A stretch of 64,000 nucleotides of DNA from Chloroflexota bacterium (GCA_021786265.1 JAJYNP010000314.1:11864-75863), one strand, 5' to 3'; positions 26,579-36,247 are shown, counted from the first letter of the stretch. Notes: generated by a model from the letters alone, not told the origin. Translations and numbers: made by a program.

Positions 26579-26666
26579 GCTCTCGTCCAGGGCAAACCCG
26601 CCGCGAGGCGGGGACGCAAAGCCAGGGACCTTCCGGCTGACGGAAGGCCGCCCGGTTGCCGGGAGC
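26579..26666 (+). ncRNA. Cyclic di-GMP-I (GEMM-I) riboswitch
   Basis: All landmarks of the class I c-di-GMP aptamer are visible in order: P1 arm GCTCTCG; CAGGGCAAACC; helix CCCGCC capped by GCGA tetraloop and GGCGGG; the invariant GGACGCAAAGCC; a second hairpin (arms CCTTCCG and CGGAAGG); then GCCCGGTTGCCGGG and closing P1 arm CGGGAGC. The GNRA tetraloop and its receptor region match the docked architecture of the family. No intrinsic terminator follows; an SD (GGAGGGG) lies 15 nt downstream, so control of translation or of RNA stability is more likely than attenuation. The regulated genes are the two micropeptide ORFs that follow. Confidence 0.95.
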
Positions 26667-26690
26667 GCGTCGCACCGACAGGAGGGGAAC

Positions 26691-26756
26691 ATGAAGGCGA
26701 TCCTGGCGCGCTTCATGCTCGCCACGGCGGCGCGTGCCGTCGCGGAATGGTTCTGA
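26691..26756 (+). CDS. 21-residue micropeptide under c-di-GMP riboswitch control
   Basis: ATG is preceded by an ideal SD (GGAGGGG, 26681-26687) directly downstream of the riboswitch. The product, MKAILARFMLATAARAVAEW plus Phe, is a short cationic amphipathic helix with a Trp-Phe end. No family recognised. The SD quality and the riboswitch position are the evidence for translation; a leader-peptide role is an alternative. Confidence 0.6.
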   Translation: MKAILARFMLATAARAVAEWF

Positions 26757-26772
26757 GCGCCAGGGTGCGGTG

Positions 26773-26880
26773 GTGACGAAGATGAAGCGCAACTTCCGGG
26801 TGGCAACGTTCCGCATCCTGCTCGCGCTCGCGGCGATCGGCAGCTCTGCCCTCGTGCTCGAGGCGGGCCGCCGCTGGTAA
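26773..26880 (+). CDS. 35-residue single-pass membrane micropeptide
   Basis: From GTG 26773 (or ATG 26782, MKRNF...) to TAA. A basic N-terminus (KMKRNFR) is followed by one hydrophobic segment RILLALAAIGSSALVLEA and a basic GRRW end, i.e. a short membrane-inserted peptide. It begins 16 nt after the first micropeptide and ends 50 nt before a strong hairpin, so both fit in one short c-di-GMP-controlled transcript. No known family; small toxin, membrane modulator or signalling peptide are possibilities only. Confidence 0.5.
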   Translation: MTKMKRNFRVATFRILLALAAIGSSALVLEAGRRW

Positions 26881-26929
26881 CAGCGGGCACGAGATGACGG
26901 CCTCATCCGCCGTCTGACGCACGCCGAGG

Positions 26930-26952
26930 GACCGCCGGAAACGCCGGCGGTC
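26930..26952 (+). terminator. Strong hairpin ending the micropeptide transcript
   Basis: 9-bp perfect GC stem (GACCGCCGG / CCGGCGGTC) with a 5-nt loop, 50 nt after the second micropeptide stop. The tail is only mildly U-rich (TCTCGCGGTTT). Confidence 0.6.
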
Positions 26953-27176
26953 TCGCGGTTTCCGGGCTGGAGCATCGCGGCCCACGTGTCGCGCGCGGGA
27001 CCCAGGCGCCTGGCAGGCTCCACCCACCGGCGGCCGACCCGGGGAACTGCCGGATGTTCGTGGGGGGAACGGGAGACGGGAAGCCACCATCGCCCCGGCG
27101 CCGCCATCTGCGATATTCGAACCTCCACTGACGCCTCACTTCGGATTCCGCTGCCAGTGACCCGATCCAGTGCGAC

Positions 27177-27242
27177 CCGGTTTCTCCGGAGCCGTCCAGC
27201 GGGCATGTTCCCCCCTCCAACGTTCCACGGGTGAGAAACCGG
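27177..27242. repeat. Inverted repeat enclosing a 46-nt loop upstream of hom
   Basis: Perfect 10-bp arms CCGGTTTCTC (27177-27186) and GAGAAACCGG (27233-27242). Because hom appears leaderless this structure is upstream of its promoter; it may be part of a separate small RNA or a looping operator. Confidence 0.5.
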
Positions 27243-27392
27243 CAGAAGGGGACGGGACCGGACACCGCCGGACACGGTCGGACACGGCGGGCACCCCGAG
27301 GCGCGCGGGCCGCCCGCCGATCCAGGTGGCCCAGGACCGACCACCCCGGGTTGATCGACCCGGATGCGCCCGGGCGGTGCGTGCGGTCCCGC

Positions 27393-27398
27393 TACAAT
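27393..27398 (+). promoter_or_regulatory. -10 element of hom, leaderless
   Basis: TACAAT, 7 nt before the hom ATG. No SD. Almost identical in sequence and spacing to the lysC promoter at 33976. Confidence 0.65.
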
Positions 27399-27405
27399 CC
27401 CCGCG

Positions 27406-28650
27406 ATGACCGCGCCACCCTTGGCCAACGGCCCCCGCGCCGCCGCATCCCCGCTTCGCATCGCGCTGCTCGGTCTGGGCACCGTCGGGCGAGAGGTCGC
27501 GCGCGGGCTCACCACCGCCGGCCAGCGGCACCGCTCGGCCACCGGCGGGCGCGAGGTCCGTCTCGCGGCCGTCGCCGACCGCGACGCGTCCCGCTTCGAG
27601 GGGCTCGATCTCCGGGGCGTCGAGTGCCTCGACGACGGCTCCGCTCTCATCGGGCGCCCGGACATCGACGTGGTGGTCGAGCTGATCGGTGGGATCGAGA
27701 CGGCAGGACGGCTGGTGGCCGCCGCCCTCGGCGCCGGCCATGCCGTCGTCACGGCCAACAAGGCGCTGCTCGCCCGCCGGGGGGTCGAGCTGGAGCGCGT
27801 CGCTCGCGATCGCGGTGCGGCGCTGCGGTTCGAGGCCGCCGTCGGGGGCGCGATCCCGGTCCTTGCGACGCTGGCGGGCGACCTCGCCGCCAACCGCATC
27901 GACGCCGTCCGCGGCATCGTCAACGGCTCCACCAACTTCGTGCTGACCCAGATGACCGAGGCCGGCGCCGCGTACGACGACGTCATCGCGCGGGCGAAGT
28001 CGCTCGGGTTTCTCGAGGCGGACCCCAGCGCGGACGTCGAGGGCCGCGACGCCGCCGACAAGCTGGCGATCCTCGTCCGGCTGGCGTTCGGCGCCTGGCC
28101 CGACGTGGCGGCGATCCGGCGTGCGCCGCCTGCCCTGGACGGCGACGGTCCGGCCGGCATCACCGGCGTGACCGCCGCCCTCATCGAGGCTGCGCGGCGG
28201 GAGGACCTCACGGTCAAGCTCGTCGCGCAGGCGACCCGGGACTGCGACGGCATCGTCACGGCCTGGGTGCTGCCCGTCGCCGTGCCTGTCCGCGATCCGC
28301 TCGCCCGGACGGACGGAGCCGAGAACCGCATCGAGATCGACGGCGACCCGGTCGGAAGGGTGGCGTTCGTCGGTCCGGGGGCGGGCGGCGCGCCCACCAG
28401 CAGCGCGGTGCTCGGCGACCTGCTGGCGATCGCCCGCGGCGGGGGTTCCACCTGGGCCGACCTCCCGCCCGCGCCCGTGCTTCCCGCGGAACGGCTCGTG
28501 GATGGCATGGATGTCGCACGGCGGTGGCTCACCTGCGATCTGCCCGGGGAGGGGGGGCTGACGAGCGCAACCCCGCTCGACGACCTGCGCGCCCGGCTGG
28601 CCGGTTCGGGATTCAACGCCACCCTGCTTCCCGTGCTCGAGGAGCCCTGA
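27406..28650 (+). CDS. hom: Homoserine dehydrogenase
   Basis: 414 residues. Reduces aspartate semialdehyde to homoserine. N-terminal NAD(P)-binding LRIALLGLGTVGREVARGL, then VVVELIGGIETAG, TANKALLARRG, the substrate-binding FEAAVGGAIPVLATL and GIVNGSTNFVLTQM, and the catalytic AKSLGFLEADPSADVEGRDAADKL with the conserved Asp/Lys. The C-terminal ACT domain usual in longer enzymes is reduced: the chain ends near residue 414 with PTSSAVLGDLLAIA and a short tail. First gene of hom-thrC-thrB, 3 bp before thrC. Confidence 0.96.
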   Translation: MTAPPLANGPRAAASPLRIALLGLGTVGREVARGLTTAGQRHRSATGGREVRLAAVADRDASRFEGLDLRGVECLDDGSALIGRPDIDVVVELIGGIETAGRLVAAALGAGHAVVTANKALLARRGVELERVARDRGAALRFEAAVGGAIPVLATLAGDLAANRIDAVRGIVNGSTNFVLTQMTEAGAAYDDVIARAKSLGFLEADPSADVEGRDAADKLAILVRLAFGAWPDVAAIRRAPPALDGDGPAGITGVTAALIEAARREDLTVKLVAQATRDCDGIVTAWVLPVAVPVRDPLARTDGAENRIEIDGDPVGRVAFVGPGAGGAPTSSAVLGDLLAIARGGGSTWADLPPAPVLPAERLVDGMDVARRWLTCDLPGEGGLTSATPLDDLRARLAGSGFNATLLPVLEEP

Positions 28651-28653
28651 CCC

Positions 28654-29772
28654 ATGCGCATGAGCGAGGTGCTCCGCCACCTCCGGCAGCAGCAGGCGAC
28701 GAGCGGCGCCCGACCGCGCCTGCTCCACCGGTACGCCGGGTTTCTCCCCGTGAGCTCGGCCACCCCGCCGCTCTCGCTCGGCGAGGGCTTCACCCCGCTG
28801 GTCCACGCGCGCACGCTCGGCCGTGCCATCGGCTGTCCCGAGCTGTACCTGAAGTACGAGGGCATGAACCCGACCGGCTCGTTCAAGGACCGCGGCATGG
28901 TCGTGGCGGTCGCCAAGGCGCTCGAGGAGGGCGCGAAGGCGGTCATCTGCGCATCCACTGGCAACACGTCGGCGTCGGCCGCGGCGTATGGTGCGAGCGC
29001 CGGGCTCGAGGTGATCGTCGTCCTCCCGGCAGGCCGCATCGCCGCCGGCAAGCTGCTCCAGGCGCAGGTCGCCGGCGCGCGGGTGGTCGCCGTCGACGGC
29101 AACTTCGACGATGCGCTGCGGGTGGTGCGCGAGCTGGCGGCGTCCGGCGAGAAGACCGGCCACCCGGTCACGCTGGTGAACTCCGTGAACCCGTACCGGC
29201 TCGAGGGACAGAAGACCGCGGCGTTCGAGGTCTGCGACGACCTGGGCGGCGCCCCCGACTACCTGGCGATCCCGGTCGGCAACGCTGGGAACATCAGCGC
29301 GTACTGGGCGGGCTTCACCGAGTACCGGGACGCGGGGCTCGTGGAGACGCGGCCGATCATGCTCGGCTTCCAGGCCGCCGGCGCGGCGCCGATCGTGCTC
29401 GGCCACCCGGTCGAACAGCCGGAGACGGTGGCGACCGCGATCCGCATCGGCAACCCGGCCAGCTGGCAGAAGGCGGTCCGGGCGCGGGACGAGTCGGGCG
29501 GCCGGATCGAGGCGGTCACCGACGAGGAGATCCTCGACGCCTACCGCGACCTGGCCCGCTACGAGGGCGTGTTCTGCGAGCCGGCGAGTGCGGCGTCGGT
29601 GGCGGGTGTGCGGAAGCTGGCCGCCGAGGGCGCGATCGACCCGGGCGGGACGATTGTCTGCGTGCTGACGGGGCACGGACTGAAAGACCCGGACACGGCG
29701 CGACGGAACGTGCTTGCGGGGCTGACGGCGCCACCGACGGTGGAGGGTGTGATGGGGGCGCTGGGCTGGTGA
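28654..29772 (+). CDS. thrC: Threonine synthase
   Basis: 372 residues, PLP-dependent. Converts O-phosphohomoserine to threonine. PLP lysine in [10 protein letters not shown] (Lys78), [17 protein letters not shown] phosphate/aldimine region, [32 protein letters not shown] glycine loop. The short length and N-terminal TPLV signature place it in the class found in Gram-positive and green non-sulfur bacteria rather than the long yeast/E. coli class. GTGA overlap with thrB. Confidence 0.96.
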   Translation: MRMSEVLRHLRQQQATSGARPRLLHRYAGFLPVSSATPPLSLGEGFTPLVHARTLGRAIGCPELYLKYEGMNPTGSFKDRGMVVAVAKALEEGAKAVICASTGNTSASAAAYGASAGLEVIVVLPAGRIAAGKLLQAQVAGARVVAVDGNFDDALRVVRELAASGEKTGHPVTLVNSVNPYRLEGQKTAAFEVCDDLGGAPDYLAIPVGNAGNISAYWAGFTEYRDAGLVETRPIMLGFQAAGAAPIVLGHPVEQPETVATAIRIGNPASWQKAVRARDESGGRIEAVTDEEILDAYRDLARYEGVFCEPASAASVAGVRKLAAEGAIDPGGTIVCVLTGHGLKDPDTARRNVLAGLTAPPTVEGVMGALGW

Positions 29773-30944
29773 CGGGCCGTCGCCGCCGCCGGGGGGCCGA
29801 CGTGCCCGCGGTGTCGCCCGACGTGCCCGCGGTGTCGCCCGCGGTGACCGAAACGCCCGCGGTGTCGCCCGACGTGCCCGCGGTGTCGCCCGATGCACCC
29901 ACGGAAACGTCTGACACGCCCGCGGCGGGCGCGCCCGGCGCGAACTCCCCGACCGGCGAGTCCGCCCCGCCTCCCGAACCCCGCGCGGTCCAGCCGCCGC
30001 CCTTCCCCGGTCTCGTCCACCGCCGCGTCGTGGTCGACGTGCCCGCCACCACCGCCAACCTCGGCGCCGGCTACGACGTCCTCGCCATGGCCCTCGACCT
30101 GGTGAACCGCGTCACGGTCGAGGTGCTGGCCGAGCCGTCGGTCGAGCTGACGGTGGAGGGAGAGGGAGAGGGGAAGCTCGCCGGCGACCGGCACAATCGG
30201 TTCGTGGTCGCGCTGGAGCTGGGCCTCCGCTGGGCCCTGGGCGAGGTCCCGCAGGGGATCGGCTGGCGGATCGCGATGCGCAACGAGATCCCGCTGGCCC
30301 GCGGGCTTGGCTCCTCGGCGGCTGCGACCGTGGCCGGGCTCGTCGCCGCCGACGCGCTGACGGGCGGGCAGCTCGGGGAGCGTCGCCAGCTCGACCTCGC
30401 CTGCGAACTCGAGGGGCATCCCGACAACGCCTCGGCCGCGCTGCTCGGCGGGTTCGTGGTGGTGGCCATGGTCGGCGGTCGCCCCGAGGCCGTCCGGTTC
30501 GACGTGCCCGGGCGTCTGCGCGCGGTCCTGTTCGTGCCCGACCGCGCCCTGGCGACGACCGCGATGCGCGCCGCCCTCCCGCATGACGTGCCACACCGCG
30601 ACGCCGTCTTCAACGTGGGCCGTGCCGCCCTGGCCGTGGCCGCGATCACCAGCGGCCGGTACGCGCTGCTGCGCGACGCGACCGAGGACCGGCTCCACGA
30701 GCCATACCGGGCCGCCGTCTATCCGGAGCTGCCGTCGCTCGTCTCGGCCGCCCGCGAGGCCGGGGCGCTCGGGGCGTGCCTGTCGGGCGCGGGATCGAGC
30801 GTGATCGCCTTCGCCGACGACGAACGCACGCTCGATGCGGCGGGGGAGGCGATGGCGCGCGTCGCGTCGGAGCGAGGGCTGGCGGGCCGGGTCCGGCCGG
30901 TTGCGCCCCGCAACGCCGGGCCGATCGTGGTGGAGGCAACGTAG
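29769..30944 (+). CDS. thrB: Homoserine kinase with repeat-rich N-terminal extension
   Basis: 391 residues from the GTG that overlaps the thrC stop. Residues after about 85 are a normal GHMP kinase: [23 protein letters not shown] motif [52 protein letters not shown]. Phosphorylates homoserine. The first ~80 residues are an extension with DVPAVSP-type heptapeptide repeats encoded by a DNA tandem repeat and no known function. If the true start is an internal GTG (near 30030) the extension would be untranslated, but the stop-start coupling favours the longer form. Confidence 0.9.
   Translation: MTGRRRRRGADVPAVSPDVPAVSPAVTETPAVSPDVPAVSPDAPTETSDTPAAGAPGANSPTGESAPPPEPRAVQPPPFPGLVHRRVVVDVPATTANLGAGYDVLAMALDLVNRVTVEVLAEPSVELTVEGEGEGKLAGDRHNRFVVALELGLRWALGEVPQGIGWRIAMRNEIPLARGLGSSAAATVAGLVAADALTGGQLGERRQLDLACELEGHPDNASAALLGGFVVVAMVGGRPEAVRFDVPGRLRAVLFVPDRALATTAMRAALPHDVPHRDAVFNVGRAALAVAAITSGRYALLRDATEDRLHEPYRAAVYPELPSLVSAAREAGALGACLSGAGSSVIAFADDERTLDAAGEAMARVASERGLAGRVRPVAPRNAGPIVVEAT
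29799..29891. repeat. In-frame 21-bp tandem repeat in the 5' end of thrB
   Basis: Units of GACGTGCCCGCGGTGTCGCC plus C at 29799-29819, 29820-29840 and 29871-29891, with a degenerate copy between. Each unit encodes DVPAVSP, so copy number can vary without a frame change. Confidence 0.85.
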
Positions 30945-31004
30945 GGGCTCGTCGCCTCCCGCGGCGACTGTCCACCTCGACCCCACGCGCGTCGCCCGCC
31001 GCCC

Positions 31005-32351
31005 TCACCCCACCGCGGGCAGCTCGATCACGAACGTCGTGCCCTGCGGCGAAGACGACTCGATCCGCACGTCTCCCCCGTTGGCCCGCGCGAGCTCCCG
31101 CGCGACCGTCAGTCCGATACCCGTCCCTCCCGGTTGCCCCGGACGCCGGGCCCGCGCCGGATCGGCCCGATAGAAGCGCTCGAAGACGCGCGCCTGATGC
31201 TCGGGAGGGATGCCAGGCCCGGTGTCCGCCACCCTGATCCGGGCGGCTCCCCCCTCCCTGGCCACGCTCAGCCGCACGGTCCCGCCGGCCGGCGTGTAGA
31301 CCGCGGCGTTCGTCAGCAGGTTCTGCAGCGCGCGCCCCATCTGACGCGGATCGGCCTCCACGCGGACCGGGCCGGCTCCGATCACCGCCGGTCCGAGGAG
31401 CGCCACCCCCTGTTGCCCGTACAGCGCCTGCACCGCCGCCGCGGAGTCGGTCGCGATCGCCAGCAGGTCCATCCGTTCGGGCGCGCGCAGCAGTGACGCC
31501 CCCTCCGCCGCCGCCAGGTCGTGCAGGTCGCCTACCAGCCGTGCCACCTCGCCGGCCGTCTCGCGGGTCGCCGCCAGCTGGTCGGCCGTCGCCGGGACCA
31601 CCCCGTCGGCCATCGCGTCGAGCTGCGTCGTCAGCACCGTGACGGGCGTGGCGATCTCGTGGGCCAGGTCGCTCGCCGCCTGGCGCCGGAGCTGCTCCGA
31701 GCGCTGCAGGCTCTCCGCCATCGAGTTGAACGCGAGCGCCAGGTCGTGCCCCTCGCGGTCCGTGGGCACCGGGACGCGGGTCGACAGGTCACCGCCACCC
31801 AGCCGGTGCGATGCCGAGGCCATGTCGGAGAGCGGCCGGGTCATGCGCAGGCCCATGGCAAGCGCGACCAGCACGCTCACGACAACCGCGACGAGCCCGG
31901 CGACCAGCAGCGTCTGGTCGATCGCACGGCGGAAGGCGGTCGACGCGGTCTGCACGACGGCGGCCGCGAGCCCCCGGCTCTGGACGTCGAGGCGCCCGAC
32001 TGTCTGCCCGTGGACGACGATCGGCGTGCTGTCGACGGGGCCCCCGAGCGCCGCGCCGAGCCCTGCCGACCGCTCGACGAGGTTGCCGGAGGCGTCGAAG
32101 ATCGCGACCGGCCCCCCTGCCGCGGTCGCCAGCTGCCGCAGCTCCAGTGCCGTGAGCGACAGTGAGCCGTTCAGCCGGTACGCATCGGCCACCAGGGCCG
32201 CGGCCTGGTCACGGCGGGCTGTCTGTTCCTGGGTGAGGTACTGGGAGAACCGCGACCCGACCAGGATGTTGACGAGGATCCCGGCGAGCACGATGACCAC
32301 GGCGACGGCTCCACCGATCGCGAGGGCCAGCCGGACACCCAGTCGATCCAT
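31005..32351 (-). CDS. Membrane sensor histidine kinase
   Basis: 448 residues. Two membrane segments (about 7-31 and 147-168) enclose a ~115-residue extracytoplasmic sensor; HAMP domain 169-225; phosphoacceptor H-box SDLAHEIATPVTVLTTQLD with His231; N-box NLLTNAAVYTPAGG; G1 VADTGPGIPPEHQ; F-box VFERFYRAD; G2 GGTGIGLTVARELA. EnvZ/PhoR-type kinase. Starts 2 bp after the response-regulator stop in the same minus-strand operon, so this is its cognate partner. The signal is unknown. Confidence 0.94.
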   Translation of the reverse strand: MDRLGVRLALAIGGAVAVVIVLAGILVNILVGSRFSQYLTQEQTARRDQAAALVADAYRLNGSLSLTALELRQLATAAGGPVAIFDASGNLVERSAGLGAALGGPVDSTPIVVHGQTVGRLDVQSRGLAAAVVQTASTAFRRAIDQTLLVAGLVAVVVSVLVALAMGLRMTRPLSDMASASHRLGGGDLSTRVPVPTDREGHDLALAFNSMAESLQRSEQLRRQAASDLAHEIATPVTVLTTQLDAMADGVVPATADQLAATRETAGEVARLVGDLHDLAAAEGASLLRAPERMDLLAIATDSAAAVQALYGQQGVALLGPAVIGAGPVRVEADPRQMGRALQNLLTNAAVYTPAGGTVRLSVAREGGAARIRVADTGPGIPPEHQARVFERFYRADPARARRPGQPGGTGIGLTVARELARANGGDVRIESSSPQGTTFVIELPAVG

Positions 32352-32353
32352 GG

Positions 32354-33421
32354 TCAGGCCCGCGTCCGGTCGAGTCGGTGTGGATCGGTCGGGGCCCGCC
32401 CGCCCGGCAGATCTGCTGGCTCACCCGGCCGGTCGACTGGCCCACCCGGTCGATCCGTCGGCCCGCCGGCCGCACGCCCGCCCGGCCGGTCGACTGGCCC
32501 ACCCGGTCGATCCGTCGGCCCGCCGGCCGCACGCCCGCCCGGCAGATCTGCTGGCTCATCCGGCCGATCCGCTGGCCCGCCGCCCGCCCGGTCGACTGGC
32601 TCACGGTCGGCCGGGGCCAGCCACCGGTAGCCCACGTCGGGGATCGTCTCGATCGCCCACGGGGCGGCCGCGTCGTCGCCCAGCTTCCGTCGCAGGTTGC
32701 CGACGTGGACGTCGATGTTGCGTGACGTCTCCGCGTGCGGCCCCGCGACCGTCCGAAGGAGCTGCTCCCGGTCGAGCGGCGATCCTGCGGCACGGACCAG
32801 CGCGAGCAGCAGGCGCGCCTCGGCCGGCGTCAGTCTCCCGGCGCGCCCGTCGCAGGTGTACGCGCGGGTCGACGGCTCGAGCACGAATCGGCCCCCCGCA
32901 AAGGACAGGCGACCGCCTGCCGCGCGGCCGGTGCCGGCTCCGCCAACCCCGATGCCGGCCCCGCCCCCCGCGCCGACGCCCATGCCCATGCCGGTGCCGG
33001 TGCCGGTGCCGGTGCCGGTGCCCATGCCCGTGCCCGTGCCCGTGCGGCGGAGGATCGCGTTCACCCGCTCGACCAGCTCGTGGACGTTGAATGGCTTCGG
33101 CAGGTAGTCGTCCGCGCCGAGCCGCAGGCCGGCGATCCGCTCGACGTCGCTCCGCTTGGCCGACGCGATCAGGATCGGGACCTGCGAGTCCTCGCGGATG
33201 GCCCGGATCAGCGCCTCGCCCTGCAGCTTCGGCAGCATCAGATCCACGATCAGCAGATCGGGAGGGTCCTCGTCGAACGCGTCGAGCGCCGCCCGCCCAT
33301 CTGCCGCCTCGCGGACCTCGTACCCGGCGCGCTCGAGGTAGAGCCGGAGCAGCTCGCGCAGGCGCGCCTCGTCCTCGACCACCAGGATGCGGGCGCGCGG
33401 GGGCCGGGCGGAGGGGTGCAT
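32354..33421 (-). CDS. OmpR-family response regulator with repeat-expanded linker and tail
   Basis: 355 residues. Receiver: VVEDEARL acidic pair, phosphoacceptor Asp60 in LLIVDLMLPK, GADDYLPKPF with the conserved Lys. Winged-helix output near 195-275: RLTPAEARLLLALV, LDREQLLRTVAG, RNIDVHVGNLRRKLG, GVGYRW-like DVGYRWL. The linker (about 126-165) is a Gly-Thr/Gly-Met dipeptide run, and the C-terminal ~75 residues are 19-residue repeats of the type PTDRPGGPVDRPGG; both come from DNA tandem repeats. ATG 33421 is preferred over a TTG three codons upstream because a -10 box sits 8 nt before it. Confidence 0.93.
   Translation of the reverse strand: MHPSARPPRARILVVEDEARLRELLRLYLERAGYEVREAADGRAALDAFDEDPPDLLIVDLMLPKLQGEALIRAIREDSQVPILIASAKRSDVERIAGLRLGADDYLPKPFNVHELVERVNAILRRTGTGTGMGTGTGTGTGTGMGMGVGAGGGAGIGVGGAGTGRAAGGRLSFAGGRFVLEPSTRAYTCDGRAGRLTPAEARLLLALVRAAGSPLDREQLLRTVAGPHAETSRNIDVHVGNLRRKLGDDAAAPWAIETIPDVGYRWLAPADREPVDRAGGGPADRPDEPADLPGGRAAGGPTDRPGGPVDRPGGRAAGGPTDRPGGPVDRPGEPADLPGGRAPTDPHRLDRTRA
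32401..32558. repeat. Coding tandem repeats in the response-regulator 3' end
   Basis: Two 57-bp units (32431-32487 and 32488-32544) differing by one base, flanked by two copies of a 23-bp segment (32401-32423 and 32536-32558). They encode the 19-residue Pro/Gly/Asp/Arg repeats of the tail. Confidence 0.9.
32979..33044. repeat. Hexanucleotide microsatellite in the response-regulator linker
   Basis: Consecutive CCGGTG/CCCATG/CCCGTG hexamers, about eleven units, encoding alternating Gly-Thr/Gly-Met on the minus strand. In-frame, so expansion alters only linker length. Confidence 0.85.
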
Positions 33422-33429
33422 CGGTGCCA

Positions 33430-33435
33430 ATCGTA
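33430..33435 (-). promoter_or_regulatory. -10 element of the two-component operon
   Basis: TACGAT on the minus strand, 8 nt before the ATG at 33421; no SD, leaderless geometry. Confidence 0.45.
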
Positions 33436-33461
33436 GCGGGAGGCCAACAAGAGTCGGTCAA

Positions 33462-33577
33462 GGTTCCTCCGCCTGCCCGATCCGCCACTCTCCCACCGGG
33501 GGAACCGGCCCGGCCACCACGGCGCAGCACACGGGTTCCTCCGCCTGCCCGATCCGCCACTCTCCCACCGGGGGAAC
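33462..33577. repeat. Pair of identical 44-bp direct repeats
   Basis: Copies at 33462-33505 and 33534-33577, identical, separated by 28 bp. Each begins GGTTCCTCC and ends GGGGGAAC, so each copy also has complementary ends able to fold. Confidence 0.9.
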
Positions 33578-33751
33578 GCGCGATGGGTCCCGGTCCTCAG
33601 TGCACGGGCCGGTGCCACGAATATCGCGAGCTGTGACCCCACTGTGCACGAAGTACGAATCATCCGAGCCCCGGAACGGCCGCGGAGACACGTCCGGGCG
33701 CCGCCAGGGCCGCCTCTGGTTCCGGGGGTGGGCATCTGGCGGAAACGCGGC

Positions 33752-33965
33752 ACGGCTGCGGCACGGCTGCGGCACACGGCGGAAATCCGGCTCCCGGCCA
33801 CGCGGCGGAAATCCGGCTCCCGGCCACGCGGCCCGGCCACGCGGCACGGCTGCGGCAACGGCTGCGGCAACGGCTGCGGCCCGCGGCACGGCTGCGACCC
33901 GCGGCGGAAATCCGGCCACCGGCCACGCGGCCCGGCCACGCGCCACGCCCCTGCGGCCACGCGCG
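33752..33965. repeat. Short-unit repeat cluster upstream of lysC
   Basis: Interspersed units GCACGGCTGCGG, GGCGGAAATCCGGC and CCGGCCACGCGG, each present several times in tandem or alternating order. The unit order suggests repeated local duplication. Confidence 0.75.
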
Positions 33966-33975
33966 CCACTCCCGG

Positions 33976-33981
33976 TACAAT
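33976..33981 (+). promoter_or_regulatory. -10 element of lysC, leaderless
   Basis: TACAAT followed by six C residues and then the ATG. No SD is possible in this spacer. Confidence 0.65.
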
Positions 33982-33987
33982 CCCCCC

Positions 33988-35244
<1,257 letters not shown>

Positions 35245-35299
35245 GGGGCTCGTCGAGCGGCGCGCGGCGGAACGACCGCTGGTCCGCGGCCTGACCACG

Positions 35300-36247
35300 A
35301 TGACCGACCTGGCGCACGACCGATCCGGTCGTCCCGACCCTGGGCGCGCCCGATCCGACCGATCCGCCCGATCCGACCCATCCGACCTGCCCGGTCTGCC
35401 GGACAGCCGACCCGACCGATCCGATCCTGCCGGTCCCGCCGATCCCGCCGGTCCCGCCTGCCCTCCCGGGCCCGCCTTTCCCGCCCGGCTCGAGCGCTTC
35501 GGCGCCGTCGACTCCACCCAGGCCATCGTGACGGCGTGGCTCGCGGCCGGCGTGCCCGACCCATGCGTCGCCGTCGCCGATCGGCAGCGCGCGGGCCGCG
35601 GGCGACACGGCCGGACCTGGACCGCGCCACCGGGAACCGGGCTGCTGGTCTCCTGTGGCTTCCGGCCCACGTACCTTGCGCCGCGCGATGCGTGGCGGCT
35701 GGGCGCGATCGTGGCGCTGGCGATGCTCGATGCGGCCGAGGAGGTGGCCGGCCTGCGCGACGGGACGCTCGGTCTCAAGTGGCCCAACGACCTGGTGGCG
35801 GACGGACCGGACGGAGCGCTGCGCAAGGTCGCCGGGGTGCTCGGCGAGACCACGGCCCAGGGGGCGGAGCTGGCGACCGTGGTGGTCGGGATCGGGGTCA
35901 ACGTGGAGTGGGCCGAGCGAGACTTCCCCCCCGAGCTGGCACCCTCGATGACCAGCCTCTCGGCGCTCGGGGGCGGCCGGCCGGTCGACCGCGATGCGCT
36001 GCTCGGCGGGTTCCTCGGCCGGCTCGAGTCCCGGCTGGAGGCGCTCCGCGACGGACGCTTCGACGCCGGCGGGTGGAGCGCGCGCCAGCGCACCACGGGT
36101 CGGCGGCTGACGGTGGAGGTCGGCGATCGCGAGTTCGGCGGGAGGGGAGAGGGAGTCGACCCGACCACGGGCGCGCTGTTGCTCGCGACGGCCGACGGGA
36201 TCCTCGCGGTCGACGCGGGCGAGGTGACCCGCTGCCGCGTCGCATGA
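35300..36247 (+). CDS. birA: Biotin--[acetyl-CoA-carboxylase] ligase
   Basis: 315 residues. The first ~60 residues are low-complexity (DRSARSD/DPAGPADPAG repeats), with no DNA-binding domain, so it should not act as a repressor. The catalytic domain has VDSTQAIVTAW, the biotinyl-AMP loop RQRAGRGRHGRTWTAPPG, LKWPNDLVAD with the catalytic Lys, KVAGVLGE, VVVGIGVNVEW, and a C-terminal SH3-like cap (TGALLLATADGILAV). It biotinylates BCCP and sits just upstream of the carboxylase genes it serves. Confidence 0.93.
   Translation: MTDLAHDRSGRPDPGRARSDRSARSDPSDLPGLPDSRPDRSDPAGPADPAGPACPPGPAFPARLERFGAVDSTQAIVTAWLAAGVPDPCVAVADRQRAGRGRHGRTWTAPPGTGLLVSCGFRPTYLAPRDAWRLGAIVALAMLDAAEEVAGLRDGTLGLKWPNDLVADGPDGALRKVAGVLGETTAQGAELATVVVGIGVNVEWAERDFPPELAPSMTSLSALGGGRPVDRDALLGGFLGRLESRLEALRDGRFDAGGWSARQRTTGRRLTVEVGDREFGGRGEGVDPTTGALLLATADGILAVDAGEVTRCRVA

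Larger units (their letters stand above)
26881..27392. other. Intergenic region between the micropeptide transcript and hom
   Basis: No gene supported. It contains a small hairpin (arms GACGGC/GCCGTC, 26896-26914), the terminator hairpin 26930-26952, a long-range inverted repeat 27177-27242 and decamer-like CCGGACACCG repeats near 27258-27295. Confidence 0.55.
33436..33975. other. Intergenic repeat region between the two-component operon and lysC
   Basis: No gene supported. About 540 bp dominated by repeats: a duplicated 44-mer at 33462-33577 and imperfect GGCTGCGGCA / CGGAAATCCGGC / GGCCACGCGG units between about 33752 and 33965. Confidence 0.6.

Noticed and set aside
25406..26890. Upstream in-frame extension of trpS on the minus strand
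   Set aside because: Opposite to DUF5317 and the riboswitch; the TrpRS N-terminus begins at the ATG 25405, and the extension is low-complexity.
27231..29768. Plus-strand frame in continuity with thrB upstream, overlapping hom and thrC
   Set aside because: Overlaps two certain genes in another frame; only the part after the GTG at 29769 matches homoserine kinase.
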